A DNA stretch of 64,000 bases from Trichuris trichiura. Taxonomy: Eukaryota > Nematoda > Enoplea > Trichinellida > Trichuridae. The translations under genes were made by a program, and so were the position numbers. Below are positions 44,997 through 56,660 of the stretch, piece after piece. The notes below the pieces were generated by a model. The model did no database searches, was not told where the DNA came from, and worked only from the letters and a program-made list of their open reading frames with translations. The DNA lies in NCBI GenBank assembly GCA_037903355.1, contig JBAJFE010000042.1, positions 3,546,001 to 3,610,000 on the forward strand, in the 5' to 3' direction. Numbering within the stretch: the stretch's first letter is position 1; each line of letters begins with the position of its first letter.

Positions 44997-47900
44997 CTGA
45001 AAGCGAGACGTCAAAAGTGCAAGAAATCTTAACCACTGCAGTCATGTTTGTTACATTAAAATGCTGCAATCCCTGTAGTTAAGTAGACTACATGAACGGA
45101 AGTGCTTATCACGCTTGGCACTCTAACAATTCTCATGTAGCTGCGCTGTGTACTACCGATTTCGTATTGGTATCAACAAGTTTAGAGTGACAAAAAAGGG
45201 GTTCAACTTGGCCTTGCTTCTACTGATGCATACTTTTCTTAATTTATTATGGAAACCCGAAGCATTTTTCCAGCCTGAATCGTACACCAAAACCGTGAAA
45301 GCGTTATGACCGCTCTTGTTCCGTATTCAGCATGAACGTGAATCTCGTTCTTGGGCTGCCTCATGAACACAAGTATCGCTCTTAAAAATATAACGGCACT
45401 CAAGTGGTGCTTGAGACGATGTGCCATAGCATCACCTAAACCGAGCTCCTCAGCTGTGTCGGTTTCACGCGCTAGAGACAGTAATCTGCATATCACTGAT
45501 ACTTTATCCAGCGGCTGCAAATTTGCTTGTTTATCTAATGTTGCAGCTAACGTCACTTAATATGTGCTCACACCCAGGGGTGTGAAGAGAGGAGAAAAAA
45601 GACGGCTGGCGCAGGTACTGGTTGATCACGGACTAAACTTCACCCAGTTTTCGTTGTGATGATCTTTAGTAAACTCCTTTGTGTCACGAGCGTTTCGCAA
45701 CAAACAGCTGGATCATCTGCTGCAACTGATTCCTGGTTATACAGTCACGTAGAAATGCCCTACCTGTGGATTGATAAGGAATTCTGTTGGCGAAAAGCAG
45801 ATTTAAACAAAACATGAAATCGGTTGTATCTCAGAAGACTACAGAACCGCAAAAGGGGCCTTGCGGGTTATGAGCACCACCGTCTCAGAAATGCAAATTC
45901 CCTTCCATTAAGCAAGCGGCCATTCTGTTTTGCCTTTACTTGCGAACGTACAGGCTATTCTGTTCTACTCCTTACCTTAGCCTAAGTTGAAGCATAAGTC
46001 ATTTGTTTAGGCTTAGGCTTAGCTAAGCGCAGTACAGAGTGGCGTGCAAAGTCACAGTATTACTGTGGGATTGTGGCTGACACAAGACCCTGCTAATGCT
46101 AAACACCTCTGGAGCACAGTTCAAAGTAAATGCTCTGTTTTTATTTAGCATTCCTAGTAAACTACACGATCTCCCATTGCTTAAGGATCTATTTTTACCA
46201 TCAGCCTCAATGACCAGCACTAGTGGCTTGTCTCGTCATTCTGAGAATAACAATACTTTACCTGCCTTTGAAAAAACCTTAAAAAGTTTTCATTTGTCTC
46301 ACATTGGCGAAAATTAGATTTCTTAAGATGGAGGTGATGTTTCATGCTGTTCCTAATACAGCAAAGCATTTTTTCATTAAAAAAATTCGTCTAAACGAAT
46401 AATGATGGACCTTTCAGAGCTAACTTTTTCTGTTTTCAGCGTGAATGCACAGGAATGGTGGATCATGCGATGAACCTCTGGGGTACGGAATTTCTCTAAG
46501 AAAAGGTGCATCAGTCGTAAGACCTTGCTGGTGAATGATTTGGTAACTAAACTGAATGACACAACTGTTAGTGGACAGAAAGAACAGAAACAGCTAGGGA
46601 ACCTGGAAGAGCAACCGAAATCAGAAATGGACCTTACAAGAGTTTAATTAATCGCTCTTACCTAAGCACGAATAGGTCGCAAAAAACTGCATATGCTTGA
46701 ACTGACGGTGGACTGAGCAATATACTTCTGAAACCCGTTATTATTCATCTGAATTAAGTTTTAGTTGTGAATGAGTGTTTTGCTGTATTCGTAACGGCAA
46801 ACCCACTCCACATTACAAAAATTTTGCCTTTCTGCAGGAGAGGAAGCTATTCTTCGTTTCAAGGCATTTTTTGAACAAAAAGGTGTGTAAAACAGTGGCT
46901 ACTTTACGATTCAAATTCGCAAAGGGGTTCACGGGACAGCATGAACAAAAGGCCTTAATATTCACAACCCTTCGATAACACATACAAACACTCCCCGCCC
47001 ATGTAGCTCATATTTTCCACACCCATGGTCAGAGTCTATAACAGAATTTGGTGGGCGTGACTGTTGCTGTTTTACGCTAGGGAGTAGTGAGTCTAGCCAC
47101 AGCGGTCATGACAAAGCCTACGTGACCTTAGGGTTTTCCGAATACGCAACACTCCACGTATATTCACATTCCAGGCGCAAATGTTACAAAGATGTTATAA
47201 TTTGATTTTATGAGCATCTTAACTCGATGAAAAAATAATTAGAACTTTTTCTCTTACTTAATAAATTAGGAACTGAAATTGTCTGTACTTGCGCCTATTC
47301 GCTCGCGCTGAAAATCATCCCACTTTATTCTTGTTATCGCTCACGCCGTCAACCATGACAGCAGCCTGAAAATGGCGCAATTTGAAAAGTCAAGCCAAAT
47401 CCATGGATTGATAACTACATTTTCGGCTCATCGTCCTTCGACAAATATTACTGAAGAACGATCTGAAAGAGCGCTTGGCTGATATAGCAAACGATTTACA
47501 CATGGCGATGTGCTACCTAATCACAAGGATCTTTGTTGGGAAGAAGTAATGAGACATGGATGAGAATTCTTGACTGCTACGCAAATTTTGATCTTCATAG
47601 CATCTACGATTTTGAAAAAGTGATACTTTTAAAAGTGGAACTAACGCTCATAGTTTAACTTTAACGGCAAAGCTGCTTTTATTGACTGCAAAATTACGAG
47701 ACTTTCGGGACACACTATCTGAACTTTATCATGTTCATGAACATTTACTAACACGCTGAAAACTTGAAATAAGACAACGGCAATCCGAAGTTACCTCTTA
47801 ACGGTTCTACATCTTTTCATATCAACCGAAAGAGATCACTGCTGCCTTACAGTATAATCAAGCAAGGAATATTCAGAATGCCATTTAATTATTAGATAAG

Positions 47901-48463
47901 GGATTTAGAGATAGAACAACAAATTTATGCCAACCTTCGAATAATGTTATGTGGCTGCACTATTTATGAGCACGCACCAAGCTTTCTAAAGCTGATATAA
48001 ACTTAAAAACGACTACTAAGGCGACCATAACTTTATAAATGTTCCAAAAAGTGTAACATCGCGTATTAAGTTCTTCTTGACTGGTAAGTAGTGCCTAATA
48101 GTTTTACTTCTTCCGTTGGTAGGCATTCTTCTTTGCATTAATGCTCATGGTGATTTACCCATATGGTGACGGCAGAGCCGCTTTTCGAAGAATTCACATT
48201 GAACGTGAACTATACACGGCCCTGCACAGCGTTATTTCTACTTGACGTTTGAATTAACGTGCATTACGTACTAATAGCTCGCTACCAATCCCACGTTTTG
48301 AAAAGAATGAAGATAGTTCGCAGTAGCTAATGCCTAATGCATACACTTCTTACGGAGGCAGCTCACATCTTTCAAACGCTAGAGTTTTTATAATGATTGC
48401 CATGAAGCATGAAACTCAGTTGGTCCAGAAAGTTACGCTATTACTAACCAAAACAATCAAAAG
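44997..48463. other. No gene identified; should contain the 5' end of the cysteine-module gene
   Basis: The first identified exon (44996-44888) starts after an acceptor, so an upstream exon with the start codon and signal peptide is expected here. The minus frame at 45239-45556 contains a possible hydrophobic start (MAHRLKHHLSAVIFLRAILV), but no donor joins it convincingly. The rest is AT-rich without recognisable features. Confidence 0.35.
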
Positions 48464-49008
48464 AAACAAGCTGTTTTTAATCTAAAATGTTCGCGGGATT
48501 TCTAACCCGTTGTACATATAACGTTTATTCAGAAAAAACGTTTCACGGAGCTTTCGGGCCCCTCCGTGGCCCGCCATCAGCGTAATTGTACCGCCCGTCG
48601 GGTCGGTCTTAATGGTTGCAAGCCGCCCCATCCGACCAACTTTGGCAGAGACCTACTGCCGTCAGCTCTATCTTGAGCCGTCAGGTTTCGGTCCCGCCTA
48701 GTCAGTCAGACGGCGCAGCGAGCTTCCAACCGACCTTCCACGACGGCGGCACACGAACAAATGGCAAAGGTCTCTGCCAAAGTTGGTCGGACGGGGCAGC
48801 TTGCAACCATTAAGACCGACCCGACGGGCGGTACAATTACGCTGATGACGGGTCACGGAGAGGCCCGAAAGCTCCGTGGAACGTTTATTCTGAATAAACG
48901 TTATATGTACAACGGGTTAGAAATCCCGCGAACATTTGAGAATAAAAATAAAAAACCCGTTACGAAGAAGAAAAAAGAAAAAAATAAAAAAGAAAACAAG
49001 CTGTTTTT
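48464..49008. mobile_element. Penelope-like palindrome with 15-bp flanking direct repeat
   Basis: Arms of about 180-190 bases surround a GC-rich spacer of about 110 bases (48656-48762). The block is flanked by the direct repeat aaacaagctgttttt (48464-48478 and 48994-49008), probably a target-site duplication. The right arm carries CTGATGACGGGTC (about 48840), GGCCCGAAAGCTCCGTGG, then cgtttattctgaataaacg. Its outer end is A-rich (48938-48993) with cccgttacgaagaag, like the sequence beyond the other family P1 palindromes. The left arm is the complement. The frames at 48616-48813 and 48761-49066 are shadows. Confidence 0.75.
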
Positions 49009-49222
49009 GTCTGAAGGAATGAAAACTCATGCGGTAGTTATGAAATCTTGCGCTTCTACAGGTTAATGTTAAAAAATGATTAGCCAAAATTTTTGGAAAG
49101 CAGGGCCTTCATAATTAAATTTCTAAGAAAACAGCCATAGAATGATAGAAAGCGCGTAGCCAAGAGCTTGTCCAAAACTTAAGGATAAAATGAATTAAGT
49201 TTTGTTAGAAGCTGTGCTTCTT

Positions 49223-49446
49223 TGGGTTGCTTCTTTTTTATACAGATTTTGAGTCCCGTTGAAAAACTTTTATTACTAAATTCTCCGTAGCTTTCGGGTC
49301 CAGACGCGACCCGTCATCAGCGGTCTTAAATTACGTCAATTTAAGACCGCTGATGACGGGTCGCGTTTGGACCCGAAAGCTACGGAGAATTTAGTAATAA
49401 AAGTTTTTCAACGGGACTCAAAATCCGTATAAAAAAGAAGCAACCC
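49223..49446. mobile_element. Penelope-like palindrome, family P1, 224 bp
   Basis: Nearly perfect inverted arms centre at about 49334 (cttaaattacgtcaatttaag). On the plus strand: CTGATGA (49350-49356), CGGGTC, a seven-base loop, GACCCG, AAAGCTACGGAG, then aataaaagtttttcaacggg. A single arm of the same family is at 7224-7334. Confidence 0.78.
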
Positions 49447-49449
49447 AGT

Positions 49450-52400
49450 GAAATTATACGGTCCCGTACGAAGAAACTATATCTCCAAAAAAAGCTGTGC
49501 TTCTGTTATCTCGCTCTTCACTTAGGTCATTTTGCAGTTTAATTGCAAATCGCAAGATAATTGGAAGAGGTCGCGTCTGACGATAAGTATGAAAACATCC
49601 AATCCTGTTAAAAGACACTACATTCGGCAAAGATTAAATGGGTGCTAATTGTCAGCAGCATAAACTGTATCAGTGGCGATTGCCCTTTCTAAATAGGTCC
49701 TTTTCAGTCCAGCAGCGCACTAACACGCTTTTGCGCATCCGTATCACAGGCCGTTTCACTGGACGTCTTAGAAAACGATCTAAGCAAAAGGCTTCGCTCG
49801 TAAAATAAACAATGCAACTTCAGCCATTAGAAAGCGTCTTATTTTCAGTCTCATCTCATCATACGATACTCGTGAACTCGCATGATTTTTTATACTTGCT
49901 GCAAGGGAGTCATACTCAAAGACATAAATGTCTGACTGGTCAGTAAAGCAAAATGAATGCAAACGCAAAAGTTCTTCTGAATAAATAAACCAAGCAAGGT
50001 ACTAAAACTTCTTGCTTCCATCTACAGCGTAAGAAATTGATTATCTGGAACAAATTGTAACTTGTTATGTTGAGTCACTCAAGCATGTTATATCTGCGTG
50101 CATTAAGAACTTTCCAATATATAAAATCGTAACTAAAGTGATAAAGAATTAGCTTAAGAGAAATCTTGGCGTTATGCCGGTACTGCATGACCAATACTGG
50201 CATTATTATTATTATTAATATTTACGCTGTAATGAAGTGAAAAACTTTACACACAGCTATTTTATGAACAGAAATCCTTTCACTCCATGACACATGACAG
50301 AATTTATGCAGTGCACACTTACAAGTCTGGCACCAAGCCGCGAACAATGCCATCCAAATCTCAGCGGTCATAATGAACGACGGCTAATGGAAGCTTACAA
50401 CAGCATCAGTCGTGCAAGTTTAAACTGTTGCACTACTTTAGATAGACTACAATGGGCGATTGAACCTGAACGATTGCCCAAGTCGGTTTCTAGCGCGACC
50501 CTAAGAAGTGACCGCTCAGACGTATAAAAATTTGGAGCGCATTCGCCTATTAGCTGGCCAAAGGCTGGTAGTCACTTGATTGGACAAGCGCCACTTCAGA
50601 ACAGCTCACGATTCATGTGATTTGGAGGATTTATATTGGAAGTTAGGTTGCGCTGTCAAACCGACTCAGAGAAAGTACAGTGAATTTGGTCGGTCAGCAC
50701 GTCACGGTCAGATACGTTCTATGCCGCTTCACACCCCCAGGACCAGCAACTTCAAGTGGCTACTTTCGGGTTCTTGTTTATTGAGCAAACGTGGTCACAC
50801 TGCTCACTTATGGTTGACAGTTACGACCGCCTTGTAACTGTTTGTCTTTCATTTCGACATCAACAAACTGTAACTCTTACTTTCTCCGCATTGTAGGTTT
50901 TGAGGTCTGAACGGACAACTGGAGCCAGGCTCTGACTTGTGCGGGAATCCAGAGCCTAGTGAAGTATCCCAGTTAGCGCAAGTGTTTCTTGTAAATTGCC
51001 ACACCGTAAAACTAGCTCCGGGAGACATCTGTAAGTTCGAACAAAGCAACAAGGTAACAAGGGTTGCCTCTTCAGTGTGACTTGTACTGCTACCTCATTT
51101 CCGCCTGAGTAAATTTTATTATTATCAGCAGTTACTAGCTGTTTGTTTATACAGATTTTCTTCCGAAGGACTTTAGTTAATGCTATGAAAAACGTGCGTT
51201 GAATATCAAGAGTTCTGGACATAAAGTGCTTATTGCACTTCAGCTCAGTAGCAGTGCATGATTTGATGAAAACAGCTGATAGATAGCTTGAACCTAGCGT
51301 TACTGTTACCGATCGTTCTCATTTACAAGGAAGTAAAAAGTTTAAAGTCAAGTAGCATCACTAAATCACACTATCCTACCGGACGAATTATTAATATAAA
51401 AGCATATAGAATATTGAGGATACCAATTCTGCAATAATTCAGCTAACTTGAAAACAGAATTCCTTGAAAGAGGTGGACATTATTTTTCCTCTACAATAAC
51501 TCTGTCAAGTAGCTGTTGGTTATTAATGGTATAGTAACGTCAGGACAATTGGAAGACGAACGGTTAAGCACAGTAGTCAAAAAACAGGTTCCGTTTTGAA
51601 AGTACTGTTTTCCATTTACTCTACGGAAATTTCTAGACAGTTTCTCAAGCCCCACCACTTCTAAATGATAATTCAACGTTTTATTTTAACCAGTAATTGC
51701 AAGTATAAAATGATTTCATCGTAATTGCAGATCGCTTCCCTTAAAAGCTTTCATTCTCTAATTATCTGCTTCCTGAAGCTCAAGATTTTCTATGCAAAAG
51801 TTACCATTTCGTCTGCATATCATTGATCATTTCTGGCAGATTTCTTACTCTAGCATGTATAAACAGAAAGTGAAGTTCATCAGAACGGTTCTGTCACCTC
51901 CTGGACCTTAATTTTACCATCTGTGCAGCAGGAGAAAAATGTTTTCGAAAATTAATTAATTTTCGGCAGTACTTCAGAGCAACATGACTTCTGTACATCC
52001 AATTCAGCAGAGCGGAAAACGTGCTGAGACAAGTCTGACTCATAATGGAGGTCGCAATCGTCTCATCCCGTCAGAATTTCTAGTGTTTTAAGGCAGAGCT
52101 TCAGAATTCATCCATCTTGCGAATCAGCTCACGAATAAACTGAAATCCATCATTCAGATTAATTACGCTGGGATGCAGCTAGTTCTGATATAAGGCTTTA
52201 GATTGGTATCAAGAAAATAGTGCATTATGAAAATTCACCTTGGCCGAAACGCTAAGAACATAAAGAAAATGGGAGCTCAGGACGTCTCGGAGCAAAATTT
52301 TTCCTTACTACGTAATATGAGAAGTCGTTGCGGATTACTGGATAATTGACATAGGTTGTTACCAAATGCGAAACGTTTGGTTAGCAACCAAGTGGTAAAA

Positions 52401-52540
52401 TATCTTCTTTAATGAAGGCATAGGACTTCCTGGATAAGAAAATGCTAGAATTTTTAAAAATTTTTTTAGAATCAAAAGATTTGAGTACATAAGTGTTTGT
52501 AATGAACTGAAAAAGTTTGTGATGTTATTATTACCGTGGA
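49450..52540. other. No gene seen
   Basis: Plus frames at 50294-50527 and 50580-50837 sit in a slightly GC-richer patch but have no recognisable domain. A short ATT run lies near 50200-50217. No repeat ends found. Confidence 0.35.
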
Positions 52541-52544
52541 CAAC

Positions 52545-52671
52545 GTTACATCAGAGAGTTTAGCCTCCGCACGTTTCAGGCCTAAGCTTAGACCAGACCA
52601 AATTAGATTTCTGTTGATGACCGGTTGAGCCTAGACCTGAAAGTTTTGGATGCTTAACTCTCTGATGTAAC
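52545..52671. repeat. Short inverted-repeat (MITE-like) element
   Basis: gttacatcagagagtttag at 52545 pairs with ctaactctctgatgtaac-type sequence ending at 52671. The arms are about 50 bases with several differences and a short centre. No clear target duplication. Confidence 0.6.
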
Positions 52672-52679
52672 ATTATTCA

Positions 52680-53760
52680 CTGTAATTAAAGTTTACATCT
52701 TGATGACTAATCTCAAGCTTGCACTGCACATTCCTGCCCCTTGCTTTAGATGAGCTGTTGCCATAGTAGACGCGTTTGGAGGCGTTCCGCTGTTCTCACT
52801 GTCCACGTGATGAGCTGTTCATGGCTTAAAGTTAAACCATCAGCTATCATTTCTCTGTCATAAGCGATCATTCACATAGCAGCTACCTGAGCGACTCACA
52901 GCTGGTTACAGCCTATCTTTTAAACTTGCACTTGCATTTAATTATTCTCCTCATTGTTCTTTACTTTTTGCACTGCTTCAGCACAGGCAAAGCTGTTTCT
53001 AGAAGCAAAGAGAACCCTATTAACACGTTTAAAAAAATCACTCCTCAGAAGCTACTCGTTGTTTTCGTAAAGTGAATGAATAATGCCTATTCCGTGTCTG
53101 CTTTTGATGGTTTTCTCATTTAACTGTACATGTTGGGCGATAAAAGCTTTTTAGCACAAGTACTTATGACTAAATAGTTATTTCGCGCTAAATACCTATT
53201 CTTATCAAGGATTGATATTTGTTATTACTGGGCACTGTCTGGCCCCAATAGCAGCCATCTGTTTCAAGCAAATGCTTCAATTTTTACCACTCAACGAAAA
53301 CCTTAGTTCATAAAGAGTGCGGGCATAAATGCACCGTCCGAACTACGCTTAGGTCAGGGTACTATAGGTGCAAAACTGCAAGCATTAAGGAAACGTCTTG
53401 AGTCTTGCAACGTTCGTGCACAGAATTTGGCCACCCGCGGCAGCACAGCCCCTTCGTATTACACAGTATTGTGATGATTGATAATCAGGTTACTGATTCT
53501 CTGTGATGGCACGAAGAGGCTATTGTTCTCTGTTGGAGTTATTGTACTGTGTATACCGAATGCCTGCACGCCTACTACGGCAGGCGTACAATATGCTGAC
53601 TAGGTGCTTCTAATTTTCAGATTAGGTAGAAAATGAATTACGAAGGTTGCAGTTATCCTCAGTTTTGGCTTAGGCTTAGCCAGCCCACCGGAACAGTTAG
53701 CAAGGTTTCGGCTAAAGTTAAAAACTAATGAGGAACAGTGGCTTAAGCAAAGAATGTGTT
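52680..53760. other. No gene seen
   Basis: AT-rich with no supported frame; GGCTTAGGCTTAGCC-type motifs near 53665 recur near 46010 and may be old repeat debris. Confidence 0.35.
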
Positions 53761-53764
53761 CAAC

Positions 53765-54125
53765 AAGCCGACGCATTAATCCGCTTTTGTCACCGCTTGA
53801 AGCGGTTGACCTACAAGGATTATGCCCAGGCACCTGCATCCCCACACAGCATGTGGCGTTTCGGTAATAGACGGATTAACCGGGACCGCGCATGTCTATA
53901 TGCCACGGGCAGCCGTTTGCTGGACCACGAATTACTACCACCCGCCTGCGTCCGCAGCTGCAACTGCCATGCCTTGGCATTCGTTAAATGTACGGATTAA
54001 GCGGCACCGGCGGTCATGGCGTTTATCGAAAGGCCGGATTAGGCGAGATCAAACCAGCTTACCCAATCAGCTGGTAGAGAGCCGAGGGGAGAGCAAGCCA
54101 GCCTGCCCAATTAGCAGGTAGGGAC
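53765..54125 (-). mobile_element. Partial LTR, family A
   Basis: Matches about 570-870 of the solo LTR at 340-894, from taatccgcttttgtcaccgc through caaccagcttacccaatcag, in the same orientation. The poly(A)-proximal end is missing. It lies head to head with the copy at 54132-54664. Confidence 0.6.
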
Positions 54126-54131
54126 CAGACG

Positions 54132-54664
54132 TGTTTACCACACTAATTCGACAGGTTGCCTTGCTCTCCCCTAATCCGGCCATTCAAGAAACGCCTTGTT
54201 CGCCTGTTCCACTTAATCCGCGCATTCAATGAATACCACGGCATGGCAATTGCAGCTGCGGATGCAGGCGGTGGTAGTAATATGTGGTCCACCAAACAAC
54301 TGTCCATGGCACATTGGCATGCGCTCTCCCGGCAAATCCGCTTGTTAACAGAATGTCACCTGCAGTGTAAAAATGCAGGTACCTGAGCATAATCCCTGTA
54401 GTTCAACTGCTTCGAGCGGTGACAGAAGCGAATGCCCATAATCCCTCTAAAAAACAACTGCAGAAGGGAATAAAACCCCGCATGCCGACTGGCAGCAGAC
54501 AAACGGAAAAGAAAGACCGATGAGCTCCATATTTCCATATCGCTGACCATTACCTGCTTCGTTGTGAACTTAGCGTCATGCCACGCACTTCTGCAATAAA
54601 CTCTTCCGCACAAGCTCAAAGAATCGCTCAAGCTGCTACGCTTTCCCGCGGCAATTCTGCAACA
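54132..54664 (+). mobile_element. LTR, family A, inverted relative to its neighbour
   Basis: Matches the complement of 340-894: taatccggccattcaagaaa, then caataaactcttccgcacaa, ending GCAATTCTGCAACA. The poly(A)-type signal is conserved. With 53765-54125 it makes a large imperfect inverted repeat of about 900 bases. No 5-bp duplication was seen at the chosen ends. Confidence 0.6.
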
Positions 54665-55901
54665 AGTCTGCTAACCTTAGATCACAATACGGATCCTACG
54701 CTAACAGAAGCTAGCAGACTTTGACTAAAAGAAATCAACTTCTTTCTTTTTCGGCTGGCGCAAAAAATTTATTTTCTGTCACTGGCTAAATTGGTGACAG
54801 AATGCACCTGCTCTCCTGTCTAGGCGGTGACTAAAGAAAAACAATGATAAAATTGAAGATGGCTCGTTTAGACAACTGGAGTACACTGATTTCCCCATTT
54901 TTGAGTGTTTCCTACCATGATCGAAATCCGTTTGCGAACATTAGATGCTCTTGGGAATTTTCGCATTTTCTCATTTCAGATTCCTTTAAATAGTGATAGT
55001 AAGTTTCCATGTTTAAGTTTCTTGGAAAGCCATGATCTCAGTCTACCATACTCTACGCTGATGCGTTCCTGTCGCGTTCTAAATGGTTGCTGACACGACT
55101 TCTTCCTCGTAAATATAGCACACAAAGTTTTTGTCTTCTGGCGCAGTTTTTCTTCCTTCAGCGAAAGAAAGCTCGATTTGTCGAAAATCATCCTATGCAA
55201 GTACACATCCGAACAAGAGTGGCAACAGGGAAACGGCAATCAAATGAACGAAACTGATTAAACTCTTATGTTCAGATTTTCAGTGGCATCACACTGAAAC
55301 GGTGAAAACTGAGGAGATTGCGAGTTACTTTGGATACACAAAACGCACGTTGAACAACAAGAAATTACTTTCACGCTTAGTTCTTTTTCAATATAGTGAC
55401 ATATGTCCCCTGGTTCGTTACATTTCAGTGCGACAATATTTTGTAGTAGAGCTTACAATACAGCAGAACAGTCTATCTGAATTAGCAGGGAAGCGACAAA
55501 ATTTAAACTGCGCAGAAAGTTAAAAGTCACTTAACTGCAAGCTGCTGTTATTAATAAATAATGTGCTCTCCCGTCCAGCTGCAGAATGCTTCAACAGATT
55601 TAATAAATTTATAACTGCGGAATTCCTGCTGCGCAATGTAACCTTTTTAATACGGCTTATGGATTTAGGCCCGGGCAAAAATCTCAAACCATTAAGCCGA
55701 AAACGGTTCTTCCGTCATCCTTCACTGTCGAAGAAGGTAGCATGGAATGTGTAACAACATTCTATTGGGAAGACTTCGAAAGACTGTTGATATATGAAAG
55801 AGGACAGAAAGGGTGCAATAAAACAATTGTGGTTTGCCGGACCATGAAGACTCGCAGAACAACGGTTTATTACGGGGTAAAGCGATAGGTCAAACGCACA
55901 G

Positions 55902-55904
<3 letters not shown>
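54665..55904. other. No gene seen
   Basis: No recognisable domain in either strand. The plus frame at 55302-55523 and the minus frame at 54976-55239 are not supported. Confidence 0.35.
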
Positions 55905-55938
<34 letters not shown>

Positions 55939-56118
55939 TAGAACCTCCGAAGTTGACCACTTCTCTATGTCGACCACCTCCATAAGTTGACCGAATTTTG
56001 ACCACTTGGTTGGTCCGCACGTTAATAGTATAATATACCCACAGCCTCTTATGTTGACCACCTCCTATGTTGACCAGTTTTTCCCGGTCCCTTGGGTGGT
56101 CAACTTATGGAGGTTCTA

Positions 56119-56150
<32 letters not shown>
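55905..56150. mobile_element. Pogo-type MITE inserted in a (TA)n microsatellite
   Basis: A 186-bp element (55936-56121) has ends CAGTAGAACCTCCGAAGTTG and the complement of CAGTAGAACCTCCATAAGTT; it also repeats ttgaccac several times inside. (TA)n tracts of about 30 bases lie on both sides (55905-55935, 56122-56150), consistent with insertion at TA within a TA repeat. No coding capacity. Confidence 0.85.
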
Positions 56151-56152
<2 letters not shown>

Positions 56153-56159
56153 CCTTTCA

Positions 56160-56480
56160 TGATCTCCGCCCTGCTCGTTCTCACGGACTGCCGGCTCTTC
56201 AGCCATCACCTAATCCTTTTACTGGGTGCAAGCGGCGGGACCGGCGCTAGTCTCGACCCTGGACGCCTTTGTGCTAGGCCGTCGATGTCAGGTTCTCACG
56301 CTGATCCAGAGGTTATGCCCTCTTGTCGCTGTCGAGTCCGAGACCCCATGTCGCTCTTTGGGCTGCGCTCCCACGGACGGATTTCTGCCCGCGCTCACTG
56401 GGGTGCTGGTGCGAGTTCACCAAGAAGTCATCAACGAGAAGAGTGTTCAACCAGAAACACGCTGCAGTGAGATATGACCC
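56160..56480. other. GC-rich block of unknown origin
   Basis: Distinctly GC-rich compared with both sides, with overlapping frames in several phases and no recognisable domain. LTR-like or element-derived sequence is possible. Confidence 0.3.
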
Positions 56481-56544
56481 AGGCATGAAGGCTATTGCTA
56501 CTTGCCTTTAAAAATAAGAGGGGTTCTGTTTGTACGAAGACAGA

Positions 56545-56660
56545 GAAACTGTTTCATGGTTGATCTTCGGTTCGCGGATTTGGCCTCTTTTTTTGTGTCT
56601 GTGAATAAACTTCAAAAAGCCCTATCAGCGAATGGAAGAGCAAGTTGTTGGAGAATAAGA
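56545..56660. mobile_element. Single arm of Penelope-like family P3
   Basis: gtttcatggttgatcttcgg ... aataaacttcaaaaagccct ... atggaagagcaagttgttgg: a diverged single arm of the palindrome at 28011-28281. Confidence 0.55.

Noticed and set aside
45239..45556. First exon of the cysteine-module gene
   Set aside because: A hydrophobic Met segment is present but no donor site joins it in phase to 44996; left unassigned.
48616..49066. Two open frames with Lys/Asn-rich ends
   Set aside because: They lie inside a palindromic repeat and its A-rich end; the frame is explained by the repeat.
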